This document shows positions 36,132 to 45,056 of a DNA stretch of 64,000 nucleotides, piece by piece (position 1 is the first letter of the stretch; each line of letters begins with the position of its first letter). The stretch comes from JANMZO01 sp963763135 (lineage in GTDB: Bacteria; Actinomycetota; Acidimicrobiia; Acidimicrobiales; JANYDT01). The stretch lies in contig CAVXNJ010000004.1 of assembly GCA_963763135.1 (NCBI GenBank), forward strand, positions 558,001-622,000, given 5' to 3'. The position numbers and the translations under genes are program-made. Under the pieces are notes generated by a model, which saw only the letters and a program-made list of their open reading frames with translations, made no database searches and had not been told where the DNA came from.

Positions 36132-37445
36132 CTAGCTGGCTCGAATTACGCCTGCCGCGTGGAGGGCGGCGATCATGGTGTCGTCGAGACCCAACTCACG
36201 CATGACGTCGTCGGTATGCGCACCTAGCGACGGTGACGGCGAATCGGTGCGGACCGGAGTGAGTTCCATCTCGATCGGCGTCGCAGTTGTGCGGTAGGTG
36301 CCGAGCGCTGGGTGTTCGAGGTCGACGAGGAAGCCGTTCGCCACGGCGCCGGGGTCGTCGATCGCCTCCGTTGGTGCGTAGTACGGTCCGCAGGGAACCC
36401 CGCCGGCCCGAAAGCGGGCGATCCAGTTCGCCGTCGTGTCGGAGGCGAGTAATGCTTCCGCTTCGGCGACGAGCGCCTGCCATTCCGGGCCGCGGTATTC
36501 CCAGCCGGCCTTACGAGCATCGGTCAGTTGAGTCACGACGTAAAACCGGTCAATCAGCATGGGGCTGAGTGCTCCCACCGAGAGCATGGAGTCGGCCGTC
36601 TGGTAGTGCCGGAAGTAGATGTCGAACGCTCCGCCGGCGGGAAGAACCCGGCTCTCGTAGAGCGCCCGTTGATCGTCGAACGAAAGGCCGGCGGTTCGGA
36701 TGATTTCAAGGTCCTCGTGAAACGAATCGATCTGGACTCGATCGTGGTCCTCGAAGCGTCCGTTCATGGGTAGCGCCAACCAATGAGCCGTTCCAAGCAA
36801 TGAGGTTCGAACCCGCTGGCCTTTGCCGGTCCGGAGGCGGTGGTACAACGCAGCCAACACGGCGGCGGCCGAAGCCAGGCCGGTCGACATGTCTGAATAC
36901 GCCGGTCGCACGGTAAGCGGACGACCCCCTTCGGACCGCGACGTCAGAAACGACAGGCCCGAGAGCCCCTGGACCAACACGTCGTAGCCGCCTTCGTCGG
37001 CTTCAGGTCCGAGCGAACCGAACGCCCGATGTTCGAGGAACACGACTTCGGGATTCAACGTGACCGCGTGCTCGTACGTGAGACCGTACCGGACCAAGTC
37101 CTTACCTTTGAATGCGCAGAGGATCACGTCAGCGGAGGCGATCAACGCGTCGCGAACTTCTTGCGCCCCGGGGTCAGTCAGGTCCAATACGACGCTGCGC
37201 TTTCCCGGGTTGGTGAGCGCGTAGCCCCGCCCTTCCCGAAGGCCCGGGAACGGTGACATGGACCGACTCGCGTCGCCGTGGGGAGGTTCCACCTTCACGA
37301 CGTCGGCCCCCATGGCCGCCAGGATCCGCCCACAACTGGGAATCGCCATATTTTGAGCGAATTCGACAACCTTCACGCCCGACAGCGCTCCCGGAGCCCC
37401 GTTGGGTTGGGCGGGATATGCGAGTTGGGGTTGGTCTGCGTCCAT
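36132..37445 (-). CDS. CaiB/BaiF-type (class III) CoA transferase
   Basis: A 437-residue class III CoA transferase. The start region is GVKVVEFAQNMAIPSCGRILAAMGADVVKVEPP, followed by KRSVVLDLTDPGAQEV and the catalytic aspartate region PAYSDMSTGL (Asp185). The C-terminal block GAHTDDVMRELGL is typical. It moves CoA between an acyl-CoA and a carboxylic acid. The partner substrates are not evident, since neighbours are a LOG-like gene and a cupredoxin gene. It is intact and monocistronic-looking. Confidence 0.92.
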   Translation of the reverse strand: MDADQPQLAYPAQPNGAPGALSGVKVVEFAQNMAIPSCGRILAAMGADVVKVEPPHGDASRSMSPFPGLREGRGYALTNPGKRSVVLDLTDPGAQEVRDALIASADVILCAFKGKDLVRYGLTYEHAVTLNPEVVFLEHRAFGSLGPEADEGGYDVLVQGLSGLSFLTSRSEGGRPLTVRPAYSDMSTGLASAAAVLAALYHRLRTGKGQRVRTSLLGTAHWLALPMNGRFEDHDRVQIDSFHEDLEIIRTAGLSFDDQRALYESRVLPAGGAFDIYFRHYQTADSMLSVGALSPMLIDRFYVVTQLTDARKAGWEYRGPEWQALVAEAEALLASDTTANWIARFRAGGVPCGPYYAPTEAIDDPGAVANGFLVDLEHPALGTYRTTATPIEMELTPVRTDSPSPSLGAHTDDVMRELGLDDTMIAALHAAGVIRAS

Positions 37446-37647
37446 ACCTTTTGGGCTCCACGTGTAATGCCAGCTGAACGGGCGTTGGTTTTCTTCGATG
37501 CTTCAGGCGACGTCATCAAAGCGTCGTGAGACCTTAAGTCGATCCGTCGAACGGTTCCAGATGGAGGTCAGCTTCGCGTCCGACGTGTGGCGGAGCGCAC
37601 ACTCGGTGCCACCGCATTCTCATTTGGTCGCCGGTAGGTTGGAGGCC

Positions 37648-38094
37648 ATGAAGAAGCTGAAGGTCTCTGCGGTTTGGATCACTCTGGTGGTCGGTGTTAC
37701 CGGACTCTCACCGGCCGGGCTCGGATGGGCCGCCTCGAAACCCGCCACGAAACCCGCCGAACAGAAGGTCTCCGTAACGATGACCGATATCAAGTACTCG
37801 GTGAAATCGATCCAGGTGAAAAAGGGTGTTCCAGTCACCTTCACGTTTGTGAACAAGGGTAAGGCCGTTCATGAAGCAGTCCTGGGCTCGCATGCCGAGC
37901 AGGTCGCCCATGACAAGGAAATGGCGGCGATGGGCGGAATGGTGATGGGCGACGAACCGACCGCGATCGCCCTGAAACCGGGTGTTACCAAGAAATTCCG
38001 GTACACCTTCGCCAAGGCCGGTCGATACGAGATCGGGTGCCACACACCCGGCCATTACAACGCAGGCATGAAGATTGACATCGTTGTAACGTAA
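37648..38094 (+). CDS. Exported small cupredoxin (plastocyanin-like)
   Basis: From ATG 37648 the protein has 148 residues. A lysine-rich signal peptide (MKKLKVSAVWITLVVGVTGLSPAG) precedes one cupredoxin domain. The copper ligands expected for a type 1 site are visible: His in KAVHEAVLG, then Cys-His...Met in GCHTPGHYNAGMK. A Met-rich loop (MAAMGGMVMGD) lies between. It likely carries electrons or buffers copper outside the membrane. The upstream open frame in the same phase lacks signal features and was not included. Confidence 0.85.
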   Translation: MKKLKVSAVWITLVVGVTGLSPAGLGWAASKPATKPAEQKVSVTMTDIKYSVKSIQVKKGVPVTFTFVNKGKAVHEAVLGSHAEQVAHDKEMAAMGGMVMGDEPTAIALKPGVTKKFRYTFAKAGRYEIGCHTPGHYNAGMKIDIVVT

Positions 38095-38214
38095 TTTCCG
38101 TGGTCTTCGGAACGACACGGCGAGTGCAGAAGCCTCTTGAGGTATCCATGGGTCACGACCCCGAAAAATTCGAGCTAGTTCGCCGTGCCCGCAGTGAAGG
38201 GCAATGATAGGAGT

Positions 38215-38913
38215 ATGTCCGGCAACTCCGCTCGCAGTCGAATGTGCGCAATGCTGGTTGCGGTCGTCGTTGCCGGTGTGGCGTTGAACGAAGGAACCGC
38301 CCTCGGCACGGGGGGAACCGGCCCTGCTTTTCAGGCCGCGCCTCCCACGGCTGCCACCGTCCCACCGGAGCGGACGGTGCCCCGCATCACCGCAGCACGC
38401 AAGACCGTGAAGAAGAAGGTGGTCCGCAAGCCGGTTACCACCGTCAAGAAGGCGAAGACCACCACCAAAACCACCGTCAAGGGTGCCACGACGGTGGCCG
38501 GCTCACCGACGACCACCGTGTTCAAGCCCCTTCGAGCGACCGTAAGTGGCGCAGGAACGTATGTCGCGGTACGCGCCGAACCCGATCCCAAATCCGCGCT
38601 TCTGAGGCGCATACCCGACGGCACCGTCGTGTCGATCCGATGTCAGGTCGTTGGCGTCGCGGTGTCGGATCCCGGGGCCGGTCGCAAGAGTGCGGTGTGG
38701 AACCATCTCGTCGCCGGCGGCTACATCACCAACATGTACACGACCCTCTACGTCGACGGGGAAACCAAGCCCGCAGCCGGGCGGACCTGTTCCGGATCAT
38801 CAGGATCGAGCGGGGGCGAAACCTCAGCCGGAACCGAGACCGGAACGGTTACCGCCACGACCGGTACGTCGGGAAAGATTCCGGCGAAACCGGTCATCAC
38901 CGCAGTCAGCTGA
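38215..38913 (+). CDS. Secreted protein with a bacterial-SH3-like domain
   Basis: About 232 residues. An N-terminal hydrophobic segment (MCAMLVAVVVAGVAL) suggests export. It is followed by a Lys/Thr/Val-rich low-complexity linker, then a domain with TYVAVRAEPDPKSALLRRIPDGTVVSIRCQ and SAVWNHLVAGGYITNMYT, which resembles SH3b domains that bind cell-wall material. A Ser/Gly/Thr tail ends the protein. The start is uncertain: ATG 38215 or the upstream GTG 38185. It converges on the PPOX gene with 4 bp between stops. Confidence 0.7.
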   Translation: MSGNSARSRMCAMLVAVVVAGVALNEGTALGTGGTGPAFQAAPPTAATVPPERTVPRITAARKTVKKKVVRKPVTTVKKAKTTTKTTVKGATTVAGSPTTTVFKPLRATVSGAGTYVAVRAEPDPKSALLRRIPDGTVVSIRCQVVGVAVSDPGAGRKSAVWNHLVAGGYITNMYTTLYVDGETKPAAGRTCSGSSGSSGGETSAGTETGTVTATTGTSGKIPAKPVITAVS

Positions 38914-38917
38914 GGCG

Positions 38918-39238
38918 CTACTCGCCTCGCGCTGTTTGATGCAGAACTGCCCAGGTCGGGGTGAACACGACCTGTTGATCGCTCACTTCAGACGTTCCAT
39001 CGACCAGAAGCGCGTACGTCTCGCCGGTTGGGGGAGGAAATAGCAGGGTCGTCTTCGGGTTGTTCAGAAGATAGGCAGACGTACGTTTTCCGACCTGAAA
39101 ATGCATTGCGGTTCCGACCACCGCTGGCGTTATCGCGTTGACCCGGGGCGCGTTCTCGGGATCCACGCTGATCAGAAACGCTGCTGGGAATCTCGAACTC
39201 TGTTCGGCCAGATCGGAAAGTTCAACGGGAATGCTCAT
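38918..39238 (-). CDS. Pyridoxamine-5'-phosphate-oxidase-like FMN-binding split-barrel protein
   Basis: A 106-residue split-barrel protein starting at ATG 39238, where family similarity begins (MSIPVELSDLAEQSSRFPAAFLISV). Further blocks are RVNAITPAVVGTAMHF, KRTSAYLLNNPKTTLLFPP and YALLVDGTSEVSD. Such small members bind FMN or F420 and reduce varied substrates or serve as flavin stores. No specific substrate is indicated. Confidence 0.8.
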   Translation of the reverse strand: MSIPVELSDLAEQSSRFPAAFLISVDPENAPRVNAITPAVVGTAMHFQVGKRTSAYLLNNPKTTLLFPPPTGETYALLVDGTSEVSDQQVVFTPTWAVLHQTARGE

Positions 39239-39316
39239 GCTCGGGACACTAGTAGTCGAATGTACGGCGAAGGTTCGCGGACGGGTGGTGCCGGTTTCGA
39301 CCGCGTGAGACCGGGT

Positions 39317-40117
39317 ATGGGAGCGATATGGACTCACCTCAACACCACACGCTCATCCGGGCACCTGAACCGCCTGTTTAAGACGACTGCGCTCCGATCC
39401 CGCGTAGGCCGGCCGGTGGCCGTTGGCGGAATTGCGGTCATGGGTGTGCTTCTCGCGGCCTGTGGGAGCGGCGAGAGCGACACCACAATCTCCACCGAAA
39501 CCACGATCGCAGCGGAGAGCAGTCTCGCGGCTGAGACCACCGTCGCGGCAGAGACAACGGCCGTGGTCGAAACCAGCGTCGCCGCTGACACGACGCCTCC
39601 GGTGGAGACGAGTGCCGCTTCGACCGTCGCAGCGGAGACCACCGCCGCGCCAGCCACCACCTCAGCTTCGGCGACAGTTCCGGCGACTGTCGTAGCGTCC
39701 ACCGCGGTGATGTCTCTGCGATGCCAGGCCTCAGAGCTCGCAGGATCGCTCGGTGCGGCGGACATGGGCGCTGGCAACCTGTATCAACCGCTGGTGGTAC
39801 GCAACATCGGGCAACGGACCTGCACCCTCGACGGATACCCCGGGGTCTCTCTCCTCGATTCGGCGGGCGTGCAGATTGGGGAGCCGGCCGAGCGGGCTCA
39901 AGGGGTTCGGGCCACGATCTCGCTGCCGCCCGGTGCATCGGCCTCAGCGCTGCTCCATACGACGAACGGACCGATTGGTGATCCGTGCCTTGCTCCCTCG
40001 GTTTCCCTGAAAATGTTTCCGCCGAATGAGACCGAACCGCTGATTTTCCCGGTGGTGTTCACCTCGTGTGGGGGCATGTCGGTCAGGCCGTTCGTTGCCG
40101 GGATCCTCGGTCAGTAG
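39317..40117 (+). CDS. Lipoprotein with DUF4232-like domain
   Basis: About 266 residues. The lipobox is GVLLAACGSGES, so the mature protein starts at Cys and is anchored outside the membrane. A long Thr/Ala/Val/Glu repeat linker (AAETT, VAAET, VVETS units) leads to a C-terminal domain with LRCQASELAGSLG, VVRNIGQRTCTLDGYPGVSLLD and a final VFTSCGG. These match DUF4232 proteins with their conserved cysteines. ATG 39317 is a tentative start. Function is unknown. Confidence 0.8.
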   Translation: MGAIWTHLNTTRSSGHLNRLFKTTALRSRVGRPVAVGGIAVMGVLLAACGSGESDTTISTETTIAAESSLAAETTVAAETTAVVETSVAADTTPPVETSAASTVAAETTAAPATTSASATVPATVVASTAVMSLRCQASELAGSLGAADMGAGNLYQPLVVRNIGQRTCTLDGYPGVSLLDSAGVQIGEPAERAQGVRATISLPPGASASALLHTTNGPIGDPCLAPSVSLKMFPPNETEPLIFPVVFTSCGGMSVRPFVAGILGQ

Positions 40118-40156
40118 GTCCTCGGTCAGTAGGCCCTCGGGCGGTGGAGCTCCTCG

Positions 40157-41647
40157 CTACGGACGTGCTTCGAGTGGCGTGGCCCGTCCGATCCGCAGAT
40201 CGGCCAGGGTCTGTTCGTAGGCGGCCGCCAGCCTGAGCACGGCGAGGTCACCACGCGGTCTACCGATGAGCTGAACGCCCATGGGTAGACCGGTGGGACC
40301 GAATCCGGCGGGAACGCTGATGCTCGGTAGCCCCGCGAACGTGGCGTAAATGACGACCTCCATCCATCGGTGATACGTGTCCATACTGCGGCCGTCGATC
40401 TCCTTCGGCCACCGCCATTCGGCCGGGAACGGGAATACCTGAGCGGTCGGAAGGACCAGTACGTCATAGTGATCGAACATGGCGAGCATGCTCTGATAGA
40501 ACGCGGTTCGCTGCTGACTGGCCTCGAGCGTTTGAGCGCCCGTAAGAGCTTGAGCCTGGTCGTACTCCCATAGCGCCTCCGGCTTCAGAAGGTCGCGGTG
40601 CCCGGCCCTGATGTGCGGTGCCATGCCAGCCGACACCAGCCAACGGCGCCAGATCAACCACGCCTCCCAGACCGCGTCGGGCGCCATGCCCAAGGTCGCC
40701 GTTTCGACGCGGCAACCCAGCGCTTCCAATCGACCTAATGCTGACTCACACGTCTGAAGCACCCCCGGCTCCATTGCGAGATAGCCGTCGAGTGAACCCA
40801 GCCAGCCAACCCGGGTGTTCCCAGGATCATATGCGTGCAAATGTTTTGGTTCGAAGCGCTGTCCGTCGTTCAAGGACAACGGCAACCGAGGGTCGTAGCC
40901 GGCCTGCACGTCGAACAGCATCGCGACATCATCGACACTTCGTCCCATCGGGCCTTCAGTGGAGAGCTGCGCCACGAATGAATCAACCACCGGCCAGGCT
41001 GGAACCCGGCCCTGACTCGGACGGAAGCCGAACACGTTATTGAACCCAGCCGGATTGCGAAGTGAGCCCATGAAGTCACCCCCGTCGGCCACTGGAACCA
41101 TGGATGTCGCCAGGGCCACGGCGGCTCCGCCGCTGGAGCCACCGGCACTCTTTGTCTGGTCATACGCGTTCAACGTTGTTCCGAATACCGGGTTGAAGGA
41201 ATGGGAGCCGAGTCCGAACTCCGGAACATTCGTCTTCCCGATCACAATGCAACCAGCGTCCTTCATTCTCGCCACGACCAGAGAATCGAAGCTTGGAACG
41301 AAATCCCGAAAGATGGGTGAACCGAACGTTGTGCGAATCCCTTTCGTGTTCGCGAGATCCTTCACCGCGATCGGCAGACCGTGGAGTGCACCGAGGGTCC
41401 CACCGGAGATCACCGCGTCATCGCGCTCCGCAGCTTCGGCCAAGAGCCGATCTCGATCCTGCAAACTGACGACGGCGTTGAGAGCCCCGTTGCAGCGCTC
41501 GATCCGGTCGAGATAGGCGGTCAGAACCTCGCGACACGAAACAGTATGTGCGCGGATCATATCGACCAGCTGGTGGGCCGACGTGAACACCAGGTCGTCG
41601 GGTTCCGTGGCCTGCGCTGACAAGTCCGTGATCGGCATGTCCGTCAA
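40157..41647 (-). CDS. Amidase-signature-family hydrolase
   Basis: A 496-residue amidase with the intact catalytic triad: Lys96 in AVKDLANTKG, cis-Ser171 in GGSSGGAA and nucleophile Ser195 in DGGDFMGSLRNPAG. The spacings of 75 and 24 are those of the family. The C-terminal block GLPSISVPAGFGPTGLPMGVQLIGRP is typical of broad-specificity amidases. It is not closely related to the amidase at 1824, whose motif is degenerate. The substrate is unknown. Confidence 0.92.
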   Translation of the reverse strand: MTDMPITDLSAQATEPDDLVFTSAHQLVDMIRAHTVSCREVLTAYLDRIERCNGALNAVVSLQDRDRLLAEAAERDDAVISGGTLGALHGLPIAVKDLANTKGIRTTFGSPIFRDFVPSFDSLVVARMKDAGCIVIGKTNVPEFGLGSHSFNPVFGTTLNAYDQTKSAGGSSGGAAVALATSMVPVADGGDFMGSLRNPAGFNNVFGFRPSQGRVPAWPVVDSFVAQLSTEGPMGRSVDDVAMLFDVQAGYDPRLPLSLNDGQRFEPKHLHAYDPGNTRVGWLGSLDGYLAMEPGVLQTCESALGRLEALGCRVETATLGMAPDAVWEAWLIWRRWLVSAGMAPHIRAGHRDLLKPEALWEYDQAQALTGAQTLEASQQRTAFYQSMLAMFDHYDVLVLPTAQVFPFPAEWRWPKEIDGRSMDTYHRWMEVVIYATFAGLPSISVPAGFGPTGLPMGVQLIGRPRGDLAVLRLAAAYEQTLADLRIGRATPLEARP

Positions 41648-41704
41648 CCTACTCCTCGGCGGCCGACGGCCGACGGCGCTGAGGGCAAAGCGACATAATG
41701 GCTA

Positions 41705-42376
41705 ATGACGCAATCCATTACTCAGGCCGAATTTCATGCGTTGACTGATCTGCCCGATTGGCGAGCCCTGCTGCGCAGGATCGAAGCGACCTTCCGTGCG
41801 CCATCGTTTTCTTTGGCAGTCGAGTTTGTGAGCGCAGTAACCGTGGCCGCCGAATCGGCCGGTCATCTGCCGGATATCGACATTCGTTCGCCCGGGGTTG
41901 TTCGGATTGTCCTGACCACACGGTCGGCGAGGGGACTCAGCGACCTCGACATCGACTTGGCCCGAACAATCTCGGCGTTGGCCGCCTCATCCGAAATGGC
42001 CAGCGAGCCCACCGCCGCGTCGAGGGCTGAGATTGCCATCGACGCCCTTGATATCGCGGCAGTCCTGCCGTTCTGGCGGGCGGTGTTCGCCTACGAGGAT
42101 GAGGCCCCGCCTCTTCCGGGAGAAGAGGTACGTGCGGTCGTCGATCCGCAGCGGATCGGCCCGTCGATCTGGTTCCAGCAGATGGACGAGCCGCGCATAC
42201 AGCGAAACCGCATTCATCTCGACATGACGGTTCCCCATGACGTCGCCGAATCCCGAATCGCCGCTGCGCTCGCCGCCGGTGGACGAATGGTGAACGATGA
42301 ATCGGCTCGGGCGTTTTGGGTTCTCGCGGATGTCGAGGGAAACGAAGTATGCATATGCACATGGCAGGACCGATGA
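41705..42376 (+). CDS. Pterin-carbinolamine-dehydratase-like / VOC (glyoxalase-like) fusion
   Basis: The 223-residue protein has two domains. Residues 1-95 resemble PCD (WRALLRRIEATFRAPSF, AGHLPDIDI, VRIVLTTRSARGLSDLDIDLA). Residues about 105-223 form a glyoxalase-like VOC half (FWRAVFAYEDE, IWFQQMDEPRIQRNRIHLDM, VLADVEGNEVCIC). The second histidine of the PCD active site (usually TTH) is Arg here, and the first HHPD is GHLPD. Dehydratase activity is therefore doubtful. This fusion type occurs in actinobacteria. Confidence 0.75.
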   Translation: MTQSITQAEFHALTDLPDWRALLRRIEATFRAPSFSLAVEFVSAVTVAAESAGHLPDIDIRSPGVVRIVLTTRSARGLSDLDIDLARTISALAASSEMASEPTAASRAEIAIDALDIAAVLPFWRAVFAYEDEAPPLPGEEVRAVVDPQRIGPSIWFQQMDEPRIQRNRIHLDMTVPHDVAESRIAAALAAGGRMVNDESARAFWVLADVEGNEVCICTWQDR

Positions 42377-42534
42377 CTGGTCGCCAGACGCGACTGAAAC
42401 ATGGATCGGCGGGGCGAATAGGCACCGGTGTCGCAATGTTCATGCGCTGCAGTTACTTGCCGCGGACCGTGACTCTCACGGACTTTTACTTCCATTGGCC
42501 TGGCGGTGGACGTAGAGTCGCTCTAGCAGCGAAG

Positions 42535-42617
42535 TGGCCTTCCGCCGAGGCCTGCGATTGCGAGTCGGTCCTGGCTGTGGTTCCGCCGCCACACCAGGAC
42601 CGCAGTATTTCTGCGGA
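42535..42617. repeat. Dispersed hairpin repeat, copy B
   Basis: The stem CGGTCCTGG (42566-42574) pairs with CCAGGACCG (42594-42602) and TGTGG with CCACA, with one bulged C. Compared with copy A (1640-1722), a T-A pair has become C-G on both arms. The leader GGCCTGC...TTGCGAG is conserved. A second hairpin CCGCAG-TATTT-CTGCGG follows. It lies between convergent genes and could also serve as a bidirectional terminator. Confidence 0.7.
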
Positions 42618-42663
42618 TCGGTGAAGCCCGGTGAACCCAGACATCCACCGACGAACGGTCGGG

Positions 42664-43434
42664 TCAGAACCGTCCGCCGTCGACCAGAAAGTGTTGGGCG
42701 GTGCACGCGGCCCCGTCATCGGCCGCGAGAAACAGCACCATCTGAGCGAACTCCTCCGGAAGGATTCGACGCTTGATCATCTGATCGTGCATCGTGCCTG
42801 CTTCTCCTTCCGGGCTCCACCACTTTTGGAGCTGCCGGTCGGTCGCCACCCAACCCGGCAATACGGTGTTGACCCGTATCCCGTGAACGCCGAACGTCCT
42901 TGCCATCGTCCGGGTGATCCCCTCGACGGCAGACTTCGCAATCGCGTAACCGGGAAACATGTCCTCTTTCATCATGTAGCTGCTGGAGCCGATGTTGATG
43001 ATCGAGCCGGAACGCGCATCGATCATCTGCGGCGCGAGGGCTTGGATCGCGAAGAAGTAGTGCCGAAGGTTGGTGTTGATCCGATCGTCGAAGTACTCCG
43101 GTGTCATGTCACGCCAATCGTGGCGGTCGTCGTTGGCCGCATTGTTCACGAGCACCGAAACACCGCCGAGCGCTGAGCACACGCTCTCACACGCGGAGCG
43201 GAGCGCGTCGATATCCCGTAGATCCACCTCGAAGAACAGAGGTACGTGCGCGACGTTGGCCTCCGTGCAGCGCCGAATCGTATCGTTGGCACCAACGACA
43301 CTCCGGTCGACGAAGGCCACTCGTGAACCCTGGCGGGCGAACTGTTCAACGAGTGCGCTTCCAATTCCTTCGGACCCGCCCGTGATGAAGATGCCGCGAT
43401 CGACGAGCGAGGGGTAGTGGGCGTAGGCGGTCAT
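42664..43434 (-). CDS. Short-chain dehydrogenase/reductase
   Basis: A 256-residue SDR from ATG 43434, whose start overlaps the stop of the D-2-hydroxyacid dehydrogenase by 4 bp. The cofactor motif is TGGSEGIGSA, then VLVNNAAND. The catalytic Ser-Tyr-Lys region is IGSSSYMMKEDMFPGYAIAKSA. Asp in FVDRS suggests NAD preference. It likely works with the coupled dehydrogenase in oxidising a hydroxy acid or sugar derivative, which is inference. Confidence 0.9.
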   Translation of the reverse strand: MTAYAHYPSLVDRGIFITGGSEGIGSALVEQFARQGSRVAFVDRSVVGANDTIRRCTEANVAHVPLFFEVDLRDIDALRSACESVCSALGGVSVLVNNAANDDRHDWRDMTPEYFDDRINTNLRHYFFAIQALAPQMIDARSGSIINIGSSSYMMKEDMFPGYAIAKSAVEGITRTMARTFGVHGIRVNTVLPGWVATDRQLQKWWSPEGEAGTMHDQMIKRRILPEEFAQMVLFLAADDGAACTAQHFLVDGGRF

Positions 43435-44483
43435 GACGGGCTTCCTGGCGATCCGGGTTTTGACGATCCAGATCCCGGCGGTGGGCCGCTCTGCCACCAT
43501 GCTCGCAGGCGCCGTGCGGACTCCGGGTTGACCGATCTCGGCGGCATCGCTCCGCCCGCGATCGCAGCCACCTGCTCCACGGAGCTCATGGCCTGGGCGT
43601 CGGCGTTCTCCGGCGTCAGACCACCGAGATGGGGAGTCGCCACGACCCCGGGTCGTTTGGCGAGTGCCGGCGATGGTCGCTGATCCGGTGCACGACCGAC
43701 GTCGATGGCCAGTCCTCCGAGTCGTCCGGAGTCGAGGGCCGCGGTCACCGCGTCTTCATCGAGGAGTTCGCCTCGCGACACGTTGACGAGAAGAGCGCCG
43801 GGTCGCATGAGGGCCAGGCTCGTCGCGTTGATGATGTTGTGCGTCGAAGGAATCGACGGGGCCAGGGGCAACACGAAGTCGGAGGTCTGCAGGAGATCAG
43901 CAAGCTCAAGCGCCTCAAACCCGTCGTTTGCCACGGCGGTCTTGGCCTCGGGGTCGGAAATGACAACGCGCATACCAAGATCGCGCAGCACCCTGGCCAG
44001 GTAGGAACCAATCGACCCGTAGCCGATGATCCCGGCCGTTCGCCCGCGCAGTTGCCGACCGGTCCGTTGGGGGGCTTGGCCCGAGGAGCGGTAGTCGAGG
44101 GTCGACTCGCTTACGTTGCGAGCAAGGTCGAGCATGAGGGCCAATGCAAGTTCTGCGGTGGAGGCGACGAAACTTTTGTCGGCATTCGCGATCAAGACGC
44201 CGTGGGTGTTTGCCGCATCCAGATCGATCGTGCTGATGTCGACGGCGCAACGGAGAAACGCGAGCAGATCAGGAAGGGCGGCAAACAGCTCGGCACCTCC
44301 CGGCGTGGAACGATGGGCGACGATCACTTGGCATCCGCTGGCTGCGCTTGCCAGCTCCGTCGGCGTGAGGTCACGAGGTAACGGGTTACGGACGACGGTT
44401 GCGACCCTTTCAAGTTCCGGCAGGGCGCGTGCGTAATACGCCTCCAGATCCTCGGGATTGTGGGTCAGAAAGACAGTTGGCAC
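43431..44483 (-). CDS. D-isomer-specific 2-hydroxyacid dehydrogenase
   Basis: A 350-residue NAD-dependent dehydrogenase. The Rossmann motif is GIIGYGSIGSYLARVLRDLGMRVVISDP. The catalytic Arg is in LVNVSRGELLDEDAV, and the Glu/His pair includes VATPHLGGLTPENA. It has a C-terminal Pro/Gly/Ser-rich tail of about 40 residues that is atypical and could be disordered. It interconverts 2-oxo acids and D-2-hydroxy acids. It is coupled to the SDR downstream and divergent from the selenoprotein gene. Confidence 0.9.
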   Translation of the reverse strand: MPTVFLTHNPEDLEAYYARALPELERVATVVRNPLPRDLTPTELASAASGCQVIVAHRSTPGGAELFAALPDLLAFLRCAVDISTIDLDAANTHGVLIANADKSFVASTAELALALMLDLARNVSESTLDYRSSGQAPQRTGRQLRGRTAGIIGYGSIGSYLARVLRDLGMRVVISDPEAKTAVANDGFEALELADLLQTSDFVLPLAPSIPSTHNIINATSLALMRPGALLVNVSRGELLDEDAVTAALDSGRLGGLAIDVGRAPDQRPSPALAKRPGVVATPHLGGLTPENADAQAMSSVEQVAAIAGGAMPPRSVNPESARRLRAWWQSGPPPGSGSSKPGSPGSPS

Positions 44484-44591
44484 GGGCCCCGACCCTAGTC
44501 GTTGGTCCTGGGGAACCGATCGTCGGGAAACGTAGTCTCTGCACGGTATTGGCGTCGTCAGCTTCGCGTCGAGTCACCGTAGACTCAGGTC

Positions 44592-45056
44592 GTGCTTCGT
44601 GAAGGAATGGCTGCCCCGGCATTTTGTCTACCCGATCAGAATGAGTCCGAAGTGTGTCTGGCCGACTTCATCGGTCGTTGGGTTCTGCTGTGGTGGTATC
44701 CAAAAGCATCAACCCCTGGTTGAACGATTCAAGGGCAGGCGTTGCGTGACAACGCCGAAAAGTTCTCAGCGGTCAACTGTGCGATCCTCGGTGCGTCGTT
44801 CGACTCGCCGGAGGAGAACCGCGTTTTCGCCGAGTCCCAGGGGTTTCGCTATCCGTTGTTGAGCGACGCCGGTCGCTCGGTGGGCGCCGCCTACGGGGTA
44901 TTGCGATCGACCACCGACCAGTACTCGGCGTTCCCCAAGCGGCTCTCATTCCTGATCGACCCCGAAGGCACGTTGCGGCGCTCGTACGTCGTTACCGACG
45001 TGGCCGTTCACGCAGCCGATGTGTTGGCTGATCTCTCGGACCTCCAGCGTGGCTGA
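44592..45056 (+). CDS. BCP-type peroxiredoxin with selenocysteine (TGA) at the peroxidatic position
   Basis: The frame from GTG 44592 runs to TGA 45054-45056 with one internal TGA at 44721-44723. It encodes 154 residues: REGMAAPAFCLPDQ, WVLLWWYPKASTPG-U-TIQGQALRDN, ILGASFDSPEENRVFAESQ, FRYPLLSD and RLSFLIDPEG. This matches bacterioferritin-comigratory-protein peroxiredoxins along the whole length. The TGA is residue 44, exactly where the peroxidatic Cys (PGCT) is expected. A SECIS-like hairpin follows. The usual resolving Cys five residues later is absent (Gln). The enzyme should reduce peroxides. It overlaps the metal-transporter gene by 8 bp. The alternative, a nonsense mutation, is less likely because the downstream frame is fully conserved. 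Confidence 0.85.
44721..44756 (+). promoter_or_regulatory. UGA recoding site with bacterial SECIS-like hairpin
   Basis: The UGA at 44721-44723 is followed after 21 nt by a perfect hairpin: GGCGUUG (44738-44744), loop CGUGA (44745-44749), CAACGCC (44750-44756). Bacterial SECIS elements lie inside the coding region about 16-37 nt after UGA, with a small apical loop containing an early G followed by U, as here. The hairpin would bind SelB and direct selenocysteine insertion. Confidence 0.8.

Noticed and set aside
44721..44723. The internal TGA as a simple nonsense mutation
   Set aside because: It falls exactly on the catalytic Cys codon, the rest of the frame is conserved, and a correctly spaced hairpin follows. 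Recoding is the better explanation, although it needs genome-wide evidence.
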